DNA of 64,000 nucleotides from Advenella mimigardefordensis DPN7 (GTDB lineage: Bacteria > Pseudomonadota > Gammaproteobacteria > Burkholderiales > Burkholderiaceae_B). The notes under the pieces are model-generated. The model searched no databases. It was given only the letters and a program-made list of their open reading frames with translations, and was not told where the DNA came from. Both the position numbers and the translations under genes were made by a program. This document shows positions 33,114 through 42,166 of the stretch, one piece after another. Position 1 is the first letter of the stretch; each line of letters starts with the position of its first letter. The DNA lies in contig NZ_CP003915.1 in assembly GCF_000521505.1 (NCBI RefSeq), forward strand, positions 3,968,001 through 4,032,000, read 5' to 3'.

Positions 33114-36064
33114 GCATCTTCCCCCTGAAGATCTCGCAAGGGGTAAAGGTTGGCTTGAGTCGTATAGGCTTGATCCAGCTCGGTTGTTTCGTCCAGGCGG
33201 GCGCGACCCAGATTAGCACGGAAAAAGTTCGCTTTTGAAAATGCAGCATTTTCCAGATTTGCGCCGGTCATGGTCGCTTGCATCAGATTGGCATCTTCAC
33301 CCTGAGCGTGACGCAAATCGGTACGAACAAACATAGCGTCCCTGGCGGTCATTTTGCTAAGCGTGCTGCCCTTCAGAGAGGATTCAGAGAAATCCGTCAT
33401 GCTCATATCCGCATGCGTAAAGTCCTGGCCATCAAGTTGCAGCCCTCGCAAATTGCATTGCCTGAACTGCGCATGAGCAAATGAGCATTCCTGCAATGTG
33501 GTGTGATGAACCATCGCGACGTTCAGGAATCGGCCAAGGCCGAACACTTCACCCTGCAGCGCGCTTTGAACGAAATGGCTGCTGTCCAGAAAAGCCCCGG
33601 CATAGCGGTTTCGTTTGAGCTGCGATTGCAGAAATGTCGTGCGCGTCATGCGCGCGCCCAGTGCATTTTCAGTAAATTCGCACTCGGTATAAATGCATTG
33701 GAAAAGTTCAGCATCCACAAAAGCGCATTTTTGAAAGCGGATTTTATTCAACAGCAATTGCGAGAGGCGAGCATGCGAAAAATCACATTCGAAAAAAGTG
33801 CTTTGTTCGATAATGCTCGTATCCAGGCTGGCGCCTTCAAATCGCGTTCCTTTTGCCTGAATAACTGAAAGATTCGCATTATCCAGGTTGGCATGGCTCA
33901 GATTGCAACCGTCCAGCGTGCTGCGGGCCAGTACCGCTTCTGATAAATTACAGCCGGACAGGTCGGCACCGCTCAGGTCCGCGGCTTCCATAAAGGCGCC
34001 GTGCAGATTTGCCCCTTGCAGTTGCATACCAGAAAGATCAGCCCCGGTCAGATCCATCATGGACAGGTCCTTGTCCGCATCGTAACGTTGCTGCACTTGG
34101 GTACGGATCTGTTCGCTGCGATGTGGGGAAACCCTGGCGACCCCTTCCTGCATCTGTACCGAATAAAGATACATTTTACGATTGAGCGGTTCCATGCGCT
34201 TGAGGCGCTCCAGTGCCGCGAATTCGGGCATGTCGCGGATTTCCTCGGCTCGCTCACGATAGCGGCGGTTCGCTGTCTGAAATTCTTCCGTTTCCATCGC
34301 CTTGTCCAGCGCGTGTTGCCGGCCTGCTTTCAGGCTGCTGTCGTGATCGATCTGAGCATTTGGGCCGGCATCCGCATGGGCGCTGATTTCAGCGAACTCC
34401 CTGGGCTGATGTTCCTGCCAGGCTTCGAGTTCGTCTTTGTATTGATGTCTGATCTGTTCCAGGTCACCAGGCATCTGGTCATCAATCTGATCGGCTATCG
34501 GCCGGGGTGGGCCGGGAGGCGCTTTGATCCGATTTTCCAGAATGTCCTCTGTCAGTTCCGGCGCAAGCGAATGTTTACGCGCTTCTGCCCGCTTTTCAGC
34601 CTTGATTTTTTCCGCCTGCGCCGGCAGGGCTTTAAGCGCCTGCATCAATTGCGGCACATCCTGTACAGAATACTGCCGCTCGGGCCCCATCACGATGGGA
34701 AGGTACTCGTCCGGATCATATCCCGATTTCGCAATAAACGTGCGCTGCTCGCTGATTATCTGATCTTTTCGAACAATCGCCTTTTGCCAGCGGGCCAGGC
34801 GGGTCACGTCCATGTCCAGAAAATCCAGCGGATTCAACAGGTCTTGCGGCACCAGTTCACTGTCCTGAAAGGCATACATGGCACCATGCTCAGGGTCGCG
34901 ACGCTGTCCCATCACACGCTGGTACCAGGCGGTATCGCGCTGCTGACCGGGCTTTTCCAGCGCAGGCATGATGCACTTGATGTCTGCGGCGTCATCCTCG
35001 GCAATGTCCAGTGAGCCGTGGTAAATCAGGATTACTTTCTTCTCATGAGGCAGAAACCATGCCGTTGTCGCTCGCAACGAAATCTCAATGAACGCCTCGT
35101 GCTCTTCATTTACATCTGTGATTTCCCCAAAGTCAGAAACAGGGTTCGACGCGCTTATAGTCTGCCCTCGCAGGTCTTGATGCTGACCGTGTGCGGATGA
35201 ACCCGCGACGCGGCGATCATGCGCAGCCTGGAGTTCATCTTCGCGTGAGCGCGTGCTTTTGATAACAAAGCAACGTGCCTTCCAGTCGGGCAGCACGCCC
35301 TGCCAGTACGGCTGGCCGGGGGTCATATTCCAGATGGTAAAGGGTGCGCTTTCAGGCAGGCAGTCACTTTCGGTCCAGCGCTGATCGGGGCTGGCCGCAT
35401 TGAAGATAGTCGGATCCAAATCGGGAAAAAATCCGGGGAAGTCTTTTTTCAGCCATTCTTCTGAATAGGCACCGCCCAGAGCGAAGCGACTGGGACGCAT
35501 GAGTGGAATCGGGCCGAAGCTGGCCGGTTCAACCTTGCTGTCCTGTGTTCCCATACGAGCCGAGGGAAGTTCTATATTCGGCGCCAGTCGTGTGGATACA
35601 TTGTCTACGGTAACGGTATCCGCCCCTTTGCCCGCTGTATTTTCAGCAAAAGAAGCGCCGCCAAACGCATTTTCCCAGGTAATTTCGATGCGCTCAAATG
35701 GCTCAGCTGCGGTCAGCCTGCCGTTCAACCAGTAGCGCTGGCCAGAGACCATCAGGTTTTTTTCCAGATCGCCCACTTGTACACGTACTGCACACTGGTT
35801 GTCCTGTTGCGCAAATTCAGTGGTTGCAAACCCGCTAACCAGATACTCAGCCTGAGGCTTGGGAATAAATTGGTCGATCATCCCTTCGCAATCCAGTTGA
35901 GGCAACAGGTCGCGCCACAGCAAATGATCAGGGTCGAGTCTAGGCTGTTCTTCATCACGACTGTAATCGGCAACGGCAAACACGGCAACGCCCAGGCGGT
36001 GCTGCCGATGCATGGAGAAGGGCCGCGTTAATGTTCCCAGATAAAATGGCTTTATTATTTTCAT
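33110..36064 (-). CDS. DUF2169 and pentapeptide-repeat protein, T6SS accessory
   Basis: A 984-residue protein. ATG 36064 is preferred because AAGGTG lies upstream; an in-frame GTG at 36076 has none. The DUF2169 domain fills about residues 5-320 (PFYLGTLTRPFSMHRQHRLG, then ERIEITWENAFGGASFAEN), followed by a charged linker with helical, probably coiled, stretches (about 450-620; LPAQAEKIKAEKRAEARKHS) and a long C-terminal block of pentapeptide repeats from DLTGADLSGMQLQGANLHGA to the end. DUF2169 proteins are known partners of VgrG-linked effectors, with an adaptor or chaperone role. This fusion of both parts in one chain is known but large. Confidence 0.85.
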   Translation of the reverse strand: MKIIKPFYLGTLTRPFSMHRQHRLGVAVFAVADYSRDEEQPRLDPDHLLWRDLLPQLDCEGMIDQFIPKPQAEYLVSGFATTEFAQQDNQCAVRVQVGDLEKNLMVSGQRYWLNGRLTAAEPFERIEITWENAFGGASFAENTAGKGADTVTVDNVSTRLAPNIELPSARMGTQDSKVEPASFGPIPLMRPSRFALGGAYSEEWLKKDFPGFFPDLDPTIFNAASPDQRWTESDCLPESAPFTIWNMTPGQPYWQGVLPDWKARCFVIKSTRSREDELQAAHDRRVAGSSAHGQHQDLRGQTISASNPVSDFGEITDVNEEHEAFIEISLRATTAWFLPHEKKVILIYHGSLDIAEDDAADIKCIMPALEKPGQQRDTAWYQRVMGQRRDPEHGAMYAFQDSELVPQDLLNPLDFLDMDVTRLARWQKAIVRKDQIISEQRTFIAKSGYDPDEYLPIVMGPERQYSVQDVPQLMQALKALPAQAEKIKAEKRAEARKHSLAPELTEDILENRIKAPPGPPRPIADQIDDQMPGDLEQIRHQYKDELEAWQEHQPREFAEISAHADAGPNAQIDHDSSLKAGRQHALDKAMETEEFQTANRRYRERAEEIRDMPEFAALERLKRMEPLNRKMYLYSVQMQEGVARVSPHRSEQIRTQVQQRYDADKDLSMMDLTGADLSGMQLQGANLHGAFMEAADLSGADLSGCNLSEAVLARSTLDGCNLSHANLDNANLSVIQAKGTRFEGASLDTSIIEQSTFFECDFSHARLSQLLLNKIRFQKCAFVDAELFQCIYTECEFTENALGARMTRTTFLQSQLKRNRYAGAFLDSSHFVQSALQGEVFGLGRFLNVAMVHHTTLQECSFAHAQFRQCNLRGLQLDGQDFTHADMSMTDFSESSLKGSTLSKMTARDAMFVRTDLRHAQGEDANLMQATMTGANLENAAFSKANFFRANLGRARLDETTELDQAYTTQANLYPLRDLQGEDA

Positions 36065-36082
36065 AAGTGAACACACCTTGGA

Positions 36083-36556
36083 TTAAGCGATCGCGATATG
36101 ATCCGGTCGGTCACGACTGACCTTAAGTGGAACGCTCGCGCCCGGACTCAGTGAGGCCGCAGCAGCGTAATTGACGACCAGCATTGTTTTGGCGATCTGT
36201 TCCTGCCCGGTGTTGGGGTGGATATACCGAATCAGCAGGCGATACTGCGGCAGATTGTTGATCAATGTCCCGGAAAACTCGCTCTCCAGGATTTCGCCCT
36301 TCGTCGCTATGCCATTCGCGCGCAGGTAATGCTGTCGCCAGTCCAAGCGCATCTGCGGGAAGACCCCAAAGAAGAAGATGAGTAAAGCCAGAGCGGCGCC
36401 GACAAGAATGCCGATCGCACCAGTCAGTTCGCCCTGAAGCAGATAGTAAAGACCCAGGGCAAGCATTGGGATACCAAATAGCAACGGCAGCAGTCCACAA
36501 AACGTGACAAGCAGCGTCAGCCACCGATTCTCGCGACGAGGCATAAATTCATTCAT
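36083..36556 (-). CDS. Small membrane protein, DUF3592-like
   Basis: A 157-residue protein with two hydrophobic segments (about 13-37 and 45-67) and a soluble C-terminal beta domain: GIATKGEILESEFSGTLINN, then YRLLIRYIHPNTG and SLSPGASVPLKVSRDRPD. That arrangement matches DUF3592-type proteins. It lies between vgrG (6 bases) and the DUF2169 gene (18 bases) in the same operon, so it probably takes part in effector delivery or in protecting the producer at the inner membrane; the role is unknown. Confidence 0.65.
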   Translation of the reverse strand: MNEFMPRRENRWLTLLVTFCGLLPLLFGIPMLALGLYYLLQGELTGAIGILVGAALALLIFFFGVFPQMRLDWRQHYLRANGIATKGEILESEFSGTLINNLPQYRLLIRYIHPNTGQEQIAKTMLVVNYAAAASLSPGASVPLKVSRDRPDHIAIA

Positions 36557-36562
36557 GCTACA

Positions 36563-38962
36563 TCACGCCGTTAAATCCAGACCCGTACCCCGAAGAGTAA
36601 TACCGCCGACGCGCAGGCGGGCCCCTGCTACCTTCTGACCCAAACCATCGATTTCCTGCCGGGTTGCAGCAATATCGTTTATTACCGTACCTACTTCATT
36701 GTCAACAGCTTTGATACTATTCAAAATTCCTTTGATGTTGGTATCTGCTCCTTTCAGTTCTAAATCTACACCAGTCGTTCGCGTTCCCAAAGCGGCTGTT
36801 TTCCAGTCATAGCCAGCCAATGTACCAGTAAAGCCATGGGCAGCAACATTCACACCTGTGAACGTGGAGTTGATTCCGAATCCGCTCGCAGCAACGATAG
36901 CTCCCGTAACTGCTGCACCAACAGTATAGGTTTGGCGTATCCCGAAAACAGTATCCATGCTCCCTCCATTCACTGTTCCAGTACGCTTACCTGTTGTTGT
37001 CGTCGTCGTGTTGCCTTGGTAGGTTGTGTTCGTGTCTCCAACAACCGTTCTGTTGTGATTGCCGTTCAGCTTTTCATCGATCATGCCATTGATGGTCGAG
37101 GTCAGGTCACCGGTTTGTGTAGAGGTCTTATTGCCCGTCAGTTCGCGCGTGATATTACCTTCGACAGTATCGGTGATCGAGCCCATCTGGTTTTTTATGA
37201 CCTCGCCGGTGCGTTGATCAATCAAATCACCGGTATGCTCTGAATTGAGGACCCCATTAATAATAGTGTCGTAGTTTGCATTGATCTCGCGACGTACGGC
37301 CGAATTGAGCTGCTCGTTCGTAATACCCTGGCGTGTAATATGTGTTTCCTGCTGCACCGTCACGTGCTGACAGCCGCCGACTGTCGTCTTGTGATTATTG
37401 CCAATGTTATGATCACAATCGTTATTTATTTCAAGCAGCATATTCAGCTGGGCTTTCATATGAGCCATTTCGGCGCCGAGCTTGTCTTCAAATAATAACC
37501 AGTTGGCCATGGATGGGTCGCCATGCACGGACTGACTACGAAAGCCGCTTTGCGAAGCGTTGGCCGGCAGTTCGACCGGCGGCATGTTGTTGGCGTTGTA
37601 GACACGGCCAAGTACGAGTGGACGATCGGGGCAGCCCCCAATGAAATCGACAACGACCTCATCATTGATACGCGGCAGTTGCAGGCCGCCAAAGCCCCCA
37701 CCCGCCCAGGGACTCGATACGCGAACCCAGCAAGAGCTGTTTTCATTCTTTTTACCGTAGCGATCCCAGTGAAATTGCACCTTGATGCGCCCATACTGGT
37801 CGGTCCAGAGCTGTTCCCCTGGCGGGCCGACAACGGCTGCCGTTTGCGGGCCGTGCGTGTGTGGGATCGGCGTACGGCGAGCAGCACGATATTGCAGGCT
37901 GGATGGCAGCGCTGTAAACGTTTCTTCATAGAAGTCTTCCATGCCAGTCCCACTGGCATAGCCTGCTACGCTCATGCGATAGTTGACGCTCACGACCAGG
38001 TACTCGCGATTCTCACTTTGACGCGGATGATTCTTTAAAGTGAACGTGCATCCTGGGGCGATACCGCGCGCGTTGGTCACGCCGGCAATCTGCTCGCGTA
38101 CGCTTTGCAGTTCTTCAAGACGCATGCGTGAGTATTGTTCACCGTGGTTGGGGTCCTGGTAACCGCCCTGCCATTCGAACATTTCCAGATTGCCCGCTTG
38201 CGCGCCCCCGGAACTACGTGAGGCAGCCTCCAGGCTTGCACGTGGCTTGGTGAAATCGTAATCTGTCGTGGCGTACCCGTCAGGCGTGATTTGCGCTGCA
38301 ACCTCCCAGCCAGACACATATTCTTCCTGTGGGTGTGCCAGGCGATCGGGTCCGTAATAAGGCACTGACGCATAGCCTGGCTGCGGCTCGTGGGTTGCAA
38401 TGTCATCTGTAATCACCAGCGTATGCGACCCGTTCTTATGCTGGAAGTAATAATAAATACCTTCATGCTCCATCAGGCGGCTGATGAAGGCAAAATCTGT
38501 TTCCTGATATTGAACACAATATTCCCAGTTACGATAGGTGCCGTTGAGTTTGATATCAAATGGGAATGCGTAATCGCTCAGTACTTCGCGAATCACATCC
38601 GGTGCGGTTTTGTTCTGGAAAATTTTGTTATCGGAAGTCTGGGTCAAATACCAAAGCCAGGGACGCACAGTGGCACGATAAATGTAATATCGGGAGCTGC
38701 TGTTTTCCCGTCCCACCATCACGCATTTGGTGATCTGTCCATCAAGATATCTGGATCCGGCAGGCGATTCAATTTCTATCGTCAGCGATTTGCCCAACAG
38801 CTGTTGCAAATCAAGACTGTAGGACTCGGCTACCAATTCCACTTCAAATTCAAACAGGCTGGACAGGGCTTCCGTGCCGGACATTTGCCGAAAAGCCAGA
38901 ACGCCTTCCAGCGGCGTGTGGGCAACGATGGGCCGAAATTCTATCTGGGAAGGCATATCCAT
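36563..38962 (-). CDS. vgrG: Type VI secretion tip protein VgrG
   Basis: A 799-residue spike protein. ATG 38962 is preferred over one 111 bases upstream because GGAG lies 8 bases before it and IEFRPIVAHTPLEGVLAFRQ is the normal N-terminus. The gp27-like part covers about 1-380 (LFEFEVELVAES, YYIYRATVRPWLWYLTQTSD), then comes the OB-fold and spike: YGRIKVQFHWDRYGK, SSCWVRVSSPWAGGGFGG, INDEVVVDFIGGCPDRPLVL. The C-terminal 250 residues form a T/G/N-rich beta-helix spike (HNIGNNHKTTVGG) and a helical end. No T6SS core genes are in the window, so this is a remote vgrG island, first gene of its operon. Confidence 0.92.
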   Translation of the reverse strand: MDMPSQIEFRPIVAHTPLEGVLAFRQMSGTEALSSLFEFEVELVAESYSLDLQQLLGKSLTIEIESPAGSRYLDGQITKCVMVGRENSSSRYYIYRATVRPWLWYLTQTSDNKIFQNKTAPDVIREVLSDYAFPFDIKLNGTYRNWEYCVQYQETDFAFISRLMEHEGIYYYFQHKNGSHTLVITDDIATHEPQPGYASVPYYGPDRLAHPQEEYVSGWEVAAQITPDGYATTDYDFTKPRASLEAASRSSGGAQAGNLEMFEWQGGYQDPNHGEQYSRMRLEELQSVREQIAGVTNARGIAPGCTFTLKNHPRQSENREYLVVSVNYRMSVAGYASGTGMEDFYEETFTALPSSLQYRAARRTPIPHTHGPQTAAVVGPPGEQLWTDQYGRIKVQFHWDRYGKKNENSSCWVRVSSPWAGGGFGGLQLPRINDEVVVDFIGGCPDRPLVLGRVYNANNMPPVELPANASQSGFRSQSVHGDPSMANWLLFEDKLGAEMAHMKAQLNMLLEINNDCDHNIGNNHKTTVGGCQHVTVQQETHITRQGITNEQLNSAVRREINANYDTIINGVLNSEHTGDLIDQRTGEVIKNQMGSITDTVEGNITRELTGNKTSTQTGDLTSTINGMIDEKLNGNHNRTVVGDTNTTYQGNTTTTTTGKRTGTVNGGSMDTVFGIRQTYTVGAAVTGAIVAASGFGINSTFTGVNVAAHGFTGTLAGYDWKTAALGTRTTGVDLELKGADTNIKGILNSIKAVDNEVGTVINDIAATRQEIDGLGQKVAGARLRVGGITLRGTGLDLTA

Positions 38963-39510
38963 TTTTTTCGCTCCATTAAGCTCAAACCGCAGCTGTCTAT
39001 TTTGTAGAAGGCGGCGGGCGGGGCTATTCCGATTTGTTACATTCAAAGTACCGGAAGGATGAGATCTGCACAACCATACATGCGTTTGAAAACGCTACAA
39101 AATCTTATTTTTTTATCGAAAAAAAGAAGGCTGGCTTTCTAAATGTGCGAGTGCAACATTTATTTATTACTTTAATATGACATATTTAATATGATATTTT
39201 TTTCATGTAATTAAAGTGAAATAATAAGAAGATGAGCGACATTTGTCACTAACTTGACTTTCTTTTGCAATCATAAGCTGCCAGCCGTCAGCAAAAAATG
39301 CTGCATCCTGACGTTCGCCTTACGACATTTCCTATATGAAATTTCTCATTTCTGAAAATAATAATTGAAATATTTGTTCACAATAATGACAAATAATTAA
39401 TTTTCTCATTATCGTACTTACATCTGTGGGCTTCAAATATGAGCGGCTAGGGGCTACGCCAGGGATGTTGTTTATCTCGGCGCCTGCCCCCGGGCAGGCC
39501 CTCCAAAACA
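38963..39510. promoter_or_regulatory. AT-rich upstream region of the vgrG operon
   Basis: About 550 bases, with 39100-39420 distinctly AT-rich (runs such as ATATGACATATTTAATATG) compared with the neighbouring genes. It must hold the operon promoter and is the kind of DNA that silencing proteins such as H-NS/MvaT/BpH3 types bind. Specific -35/-10 boxes cannot be chosen with confidence. No gene is seen. Confidence 0.45.
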
Positions 39511-39840
39511 TCAGGTATTGTCCTTCACTGTGGCCGTCGGGCCGTTTGTCTTGCACGACTCAATCCCGTTGTCCCGGGCTGCTGTGCTGGAATACATTTC
39601 GCTATGGCCTAGCACTTCACCATTGGCCGCTGACAAGGTAAAAAATGGCGAGCCATCCTTCGCCGTTTTTCGCAGATACCGTTCATCTGATGAAGAATTC
39701 TTGCGGACTGATTCAATGCCACCTAACGCCCCCGCCTTGGCGGCATATCGCTCGCCCGTCAAAATGATCTGTCCATTTCCAGCCTTCAGATTGAACATGT
39801 ACTGCTCGCCACTGCGCTTCAAGTCATAACTTCCGCTCAT
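39511..39840 (-). CDS. DUF1508 (YegP-type) protein
   Basis: A 109-residue protein of two DUF1508 repeats: GEQYMFNLKAGNGQIILTGE with GALGGIESVRKN, then DGSPFFTLSAANGEVLGHSE with ARDNGIESCKTN. ATG 39840 is chosen because GGAG sits 6 bases upstream. YegP-type proteins are small, stress-linked and of unknown function. It lies within the stretch bounded by the 16-base direct repeat. Confidence 0.83.
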   Translation of the reverse strand: MSGSYDLKRSGEQYMFNLKAGNGQIILTGERYAAKAGALGGIESVRKNSSSDERYLRKTAKDGSPFFTLSAANGEVLGHSEMYSSTAARDNGIESCKTNGPTATVKDNT

Positions 39841-39948
39841 AAGAATCTCCGATATTCGAGTTATTTGGGAATACAACTGTGATGTCATGTGATGCCAAGC
39901 CAGGCGCTTTGTTTTTATACGCCAGTGTTCATACTAGCGTAATTTCAT

Positions 39949-39964
39949 TTATTTGCAAACACAG
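39949..39964 (+). repeat. 16-bp direct repeat flanking the T6SS island, right copy
   Basis: TTATTTGCAAACACAG, identical to 31542-31557 and in the same orientation, between the DUF1508 gene and the end of the AraC-type gene. Confidence 0.5.
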
Positions 39965-39992
39965 ATGTGATAGACATTGCCGCGACTCCCTC

Positions 39993-40814
39993 CTACCTAT
40001 ATCCCGCCTTCCACTCCCTTGGGGATTGCCCAGACTGTGCCTTGAACGCACGAGACAGCGCCGCTTCGCTCCCATAGCCGACCTCGGCCGCAATCATCTT
40101 CAATGGCCGCCCACGCCGCAATGCCTTTTGCGCCAGACGCACGCGCCACCCCTGAAGATACTGGCCAGGCGTCACACCCACTGTCTCGCGAAACGTCGCA
40201 GCAAATACGCTACGCGACATGCCCGCGACACTGGCCAGTTCGTCCAGTGTCCACTCCTGCGCGGGCGCTTCATGCATTGCCACCAGCGCATTCCGCAGGC
40301 GGGCGTGGGACATGCCAGACAACAGGCCCACATGCACCTGGCCACTTTCCATCAATTGGCGCAATACCTGAATCATCACCACCTCAAACAGCCGCTCAAT
40401 CAGTGCGACTCGCCCGCAACGCTGCTCGAACGCTTCCTCGAACAGCAACGCCAGCACCGGCTCGGCACCCGCAATCTCGTCCAATGGCAGGCAAACAAGG
40501 TTTGGCAACGCCGAGGCTATCGGATTGCCGGCTCCGCCCTCAAAGGCCAGATGCGCGCACACCATATCCGCACCCCGTGCGGGGTTGGTCACAAAATGAT
40601 GCGTGCGTGGCCTTGGAAACAGCAGCAGGCTGGGGCGATCCACCTGTAACGTCTGGTTGTCGTACTGCACCTGGACGGAACCGCTACGCACCAAATGCAG
40701 TTGCCCGTTAACCCCGTCACTCGGCACCGTGTTAAAGCCGCATAGCGCGCCGGTATTGAATACCTGCGCGTTCACGGGAAAATGGGCCATGAGTGCAGCA
40801 AGCCGATCAGCCAT
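39993..40814 (-). CDS. AraC-family regulator with cupin sensor domain
   Basis: A 273-residue regulator. The N-terminal half is a cupin-type sensor ([40 protein letters not shown]), and about residues 175-273 carry two helix-turn-helix units: [20 protein letters not shown] and [20 protein letters not shown]. This matches the AraC_6 group. It is divergent from the ohr gene 125 bases away and may control it. Confidence 0.87.
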   Translation of the reverse strand: MADRLAALMAHFPVNAQVFNTGALCGFNTVPSDGVNGQLHLVRSGSVQVQYDNQTLQVDRPSLLLFPRPRTHHFVTNPARGADMVCAHLAFEGGAGNPIASALPNLVCLPLDEIAGAEPVLALLFEEAFEQRCGRVALIERLFEVVMIQVLRQLMESGQVHVGLLSGMSHARLRNALVAMHEAPAQEWTLDELASVAGMSRSVFAATFRETVGVTPGQYLQGWRVRLAQKALRRGRPLKMIAAEVGYGSEAALSRAFKAQSGQSPREWKAGYR

Positions 40815-40938
40815 TTTGATACTCCTGGTTAAGTTTTCAGGATTTTACATCACCCATCGTATCGTTAGTGCGAGCAGAATACGTCTTACGGGATCACACT
40901 TCCCTGATCAAGCAAATTACTTACCAGGAACCATCATT

Positions 40939-41367
40939 ATGTCTATCGAAAAAATCCTTTACACCGCCACTGCAACCGCCACAGGAGGCCGGGAAGGCCA
41001 CGCCACCTCTTCCGACAACGTGCTGGACGTGCAATTGTCTACCCCACGCGAACTGGGCGGCGCGGGCGGCCCCGGCACCAATCCGGAACAATTGTTTGCT
41101 GCCGGCTACTCGGCCTGCTTTCTGGGTGCACTCAAGTTCGTAGCATCCAAACAAAAGATCGCATTGCCCGCAGACACCACCGTGACCGGCCAGGTTGGTA
41201 TTGGACAGATACCCACTGGCTTCGGCATCCAGGCAGCGCTGACTATCGCCGCGCCAGGCATCGACCGAGACACGCTGCAGGGACTGGTCGATCAGGCTCA
41301 CGTGGTCTGCCCATACTCCAACGCGACCCGAGGCAATATCGATGTAACTCTGGTACTTGCAGACTAG
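40939..41367 (+). CDS. ohr: Organic hydroperoxide resistance protein
   Basis: A 142-residue OsmC/Ohr-family peroxidase that reduces organic hydroperoxides using lipoyl-protein thiols. The catalytic set is intact: Arg18 (GGREG), Glu50 ([10 protein letters not shown]), peroxidatic Cys60 ([10 protein letters not shown]) and resolving Cys124 ([13 protein letters not shown]). ATG 40939 has AGGAA 9 bases upstream; the open frame extends further but that part lies over the AraC gene. Unlike most ohr genes it has no MarR-type OhrR neighbour. Confidence 0.92.
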   Translation: MSIEKILYTATATATGGREGHATSSDNVLDVQLSTPRELGGAGGPGTNPEQLFAAGYSACFLGALKFVASKQKIALPADTTVTGQVGIGQIPTGFGIQAALTIAAPGIDRDTLQGLVDQAHVVCPYSNATRGNIDVTLVLAD

Positions 41368-41453
41368 TTTCATTCGCTTAACCTTGCCGGCTATCCGCGT
41401 TAGATCTTCCTGTATTATCAAGTCACGATCAGCACACAAAAACAGGAGATTGT

Positions 41454-41972
41454 ATGCATCCCTATGTCGCACTATTGCGCGCCGTAAATGTTGGTGGAAC
41501 CGGCAAGCTACCGATGTCCGAACTGAAAGCAATGTGTATTGCGCAGGGGTTCGTAGCCGTGCAAACGTATATCGCCAGCGGCAATGTCGTTTTTTCCAGC
41601 GAACTGCCAAAAGCGAAAGTTAAGGCCGCGCTTGAGAAACAACTACACGCCTATGCTGGCAAAGCGGTTACTGTCATTGTGCGTACAGCGCAAGAAATGT
41701 CCGATCTGCTGAACGCAAACCCATTCACACAGCATCCCCAGAACCGCACACTTGTCATATTTCTGGATGAAGCGCCACCTGCCGATGCAATAAGCAATGC
41801 CAGGGATTTAAAGGATGAGCAGATCAGTCTGGGCAAACGCGAGATTTACGTAGCCTACGGCGACGATATGGGCCGCTCGAAACTAAAGATTCCTGCAGCG
41901 GCAAATGGTACTGCGCGCAACATGAATACGGTTGTGAAGCTGGCAAGCATGTTGGCTGATAAAGATGAATAG
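41454..41972 (+). CDS. DUF1697 family protein
   Basis: A 172-residue protein. It opens MHPYVALLRAVNVGGTGKLP, the signature of DUF1697, followed by TYIASGNVVFSS and LVIFLDEAPPADAI, and ends with NMNTVVKLASML. The family is widespread and has no established function. It is downstream of ohr in the same direction with an 86-base gap. An AGGAG lies 5-7 bases before the ATG. Confidence 0.87.
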   Translation: MHPYVALLRAVNVGGTGKLPMSELKAMCIAQGFVAVQTYIASGNVVFSSELPKAKVKAALEKQLHAYAGKAVTVIVRTAQEMSDLLNANPFTQHPQNRTLVIFLDEAPPADAISNARDLKDEQISLGKREIYVAYGDDMGRSKLKIPAAANGTARNMNTVVKLASMLADKDE

Positions 41973-41980
41973 CCAGGAAA

Positions 41981-42001
41981 GTGCCGTTGCAATCTCGGCA
42001 C
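41981..42001. terminator. Short hairpin after the DUF1697 gene
   Basis: GTGCCG and CGGCAC pair around a 9-base loop directly after the stop codon. There is no T-run, so termination is only possible, not shown. Confidence 0.3.
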
Positions 42002-42166
42002 GCCAATCATTCAGAACGGGGTCTCGCCTGTCGTCGCACCACGCATGATACGAATGTAGCTGAGAGCGAACCGTTTGCAGCGATGCATAGTACGACAATT
42101 GTCCTGCATAACCGCATAGTTCGATAGCAAAAAGACCGGATCACGCTGATCAGCGCAAAAGTTTTA

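Noticed and set aside
34001..35014. Long open frame of 337 codons on the plus strand
   Set aside because: It is antisense to the DUF2169/pentapeptide gene, whose repeats and domain match on the other strand; the frame has no motifs and is a by-product of codon bias.
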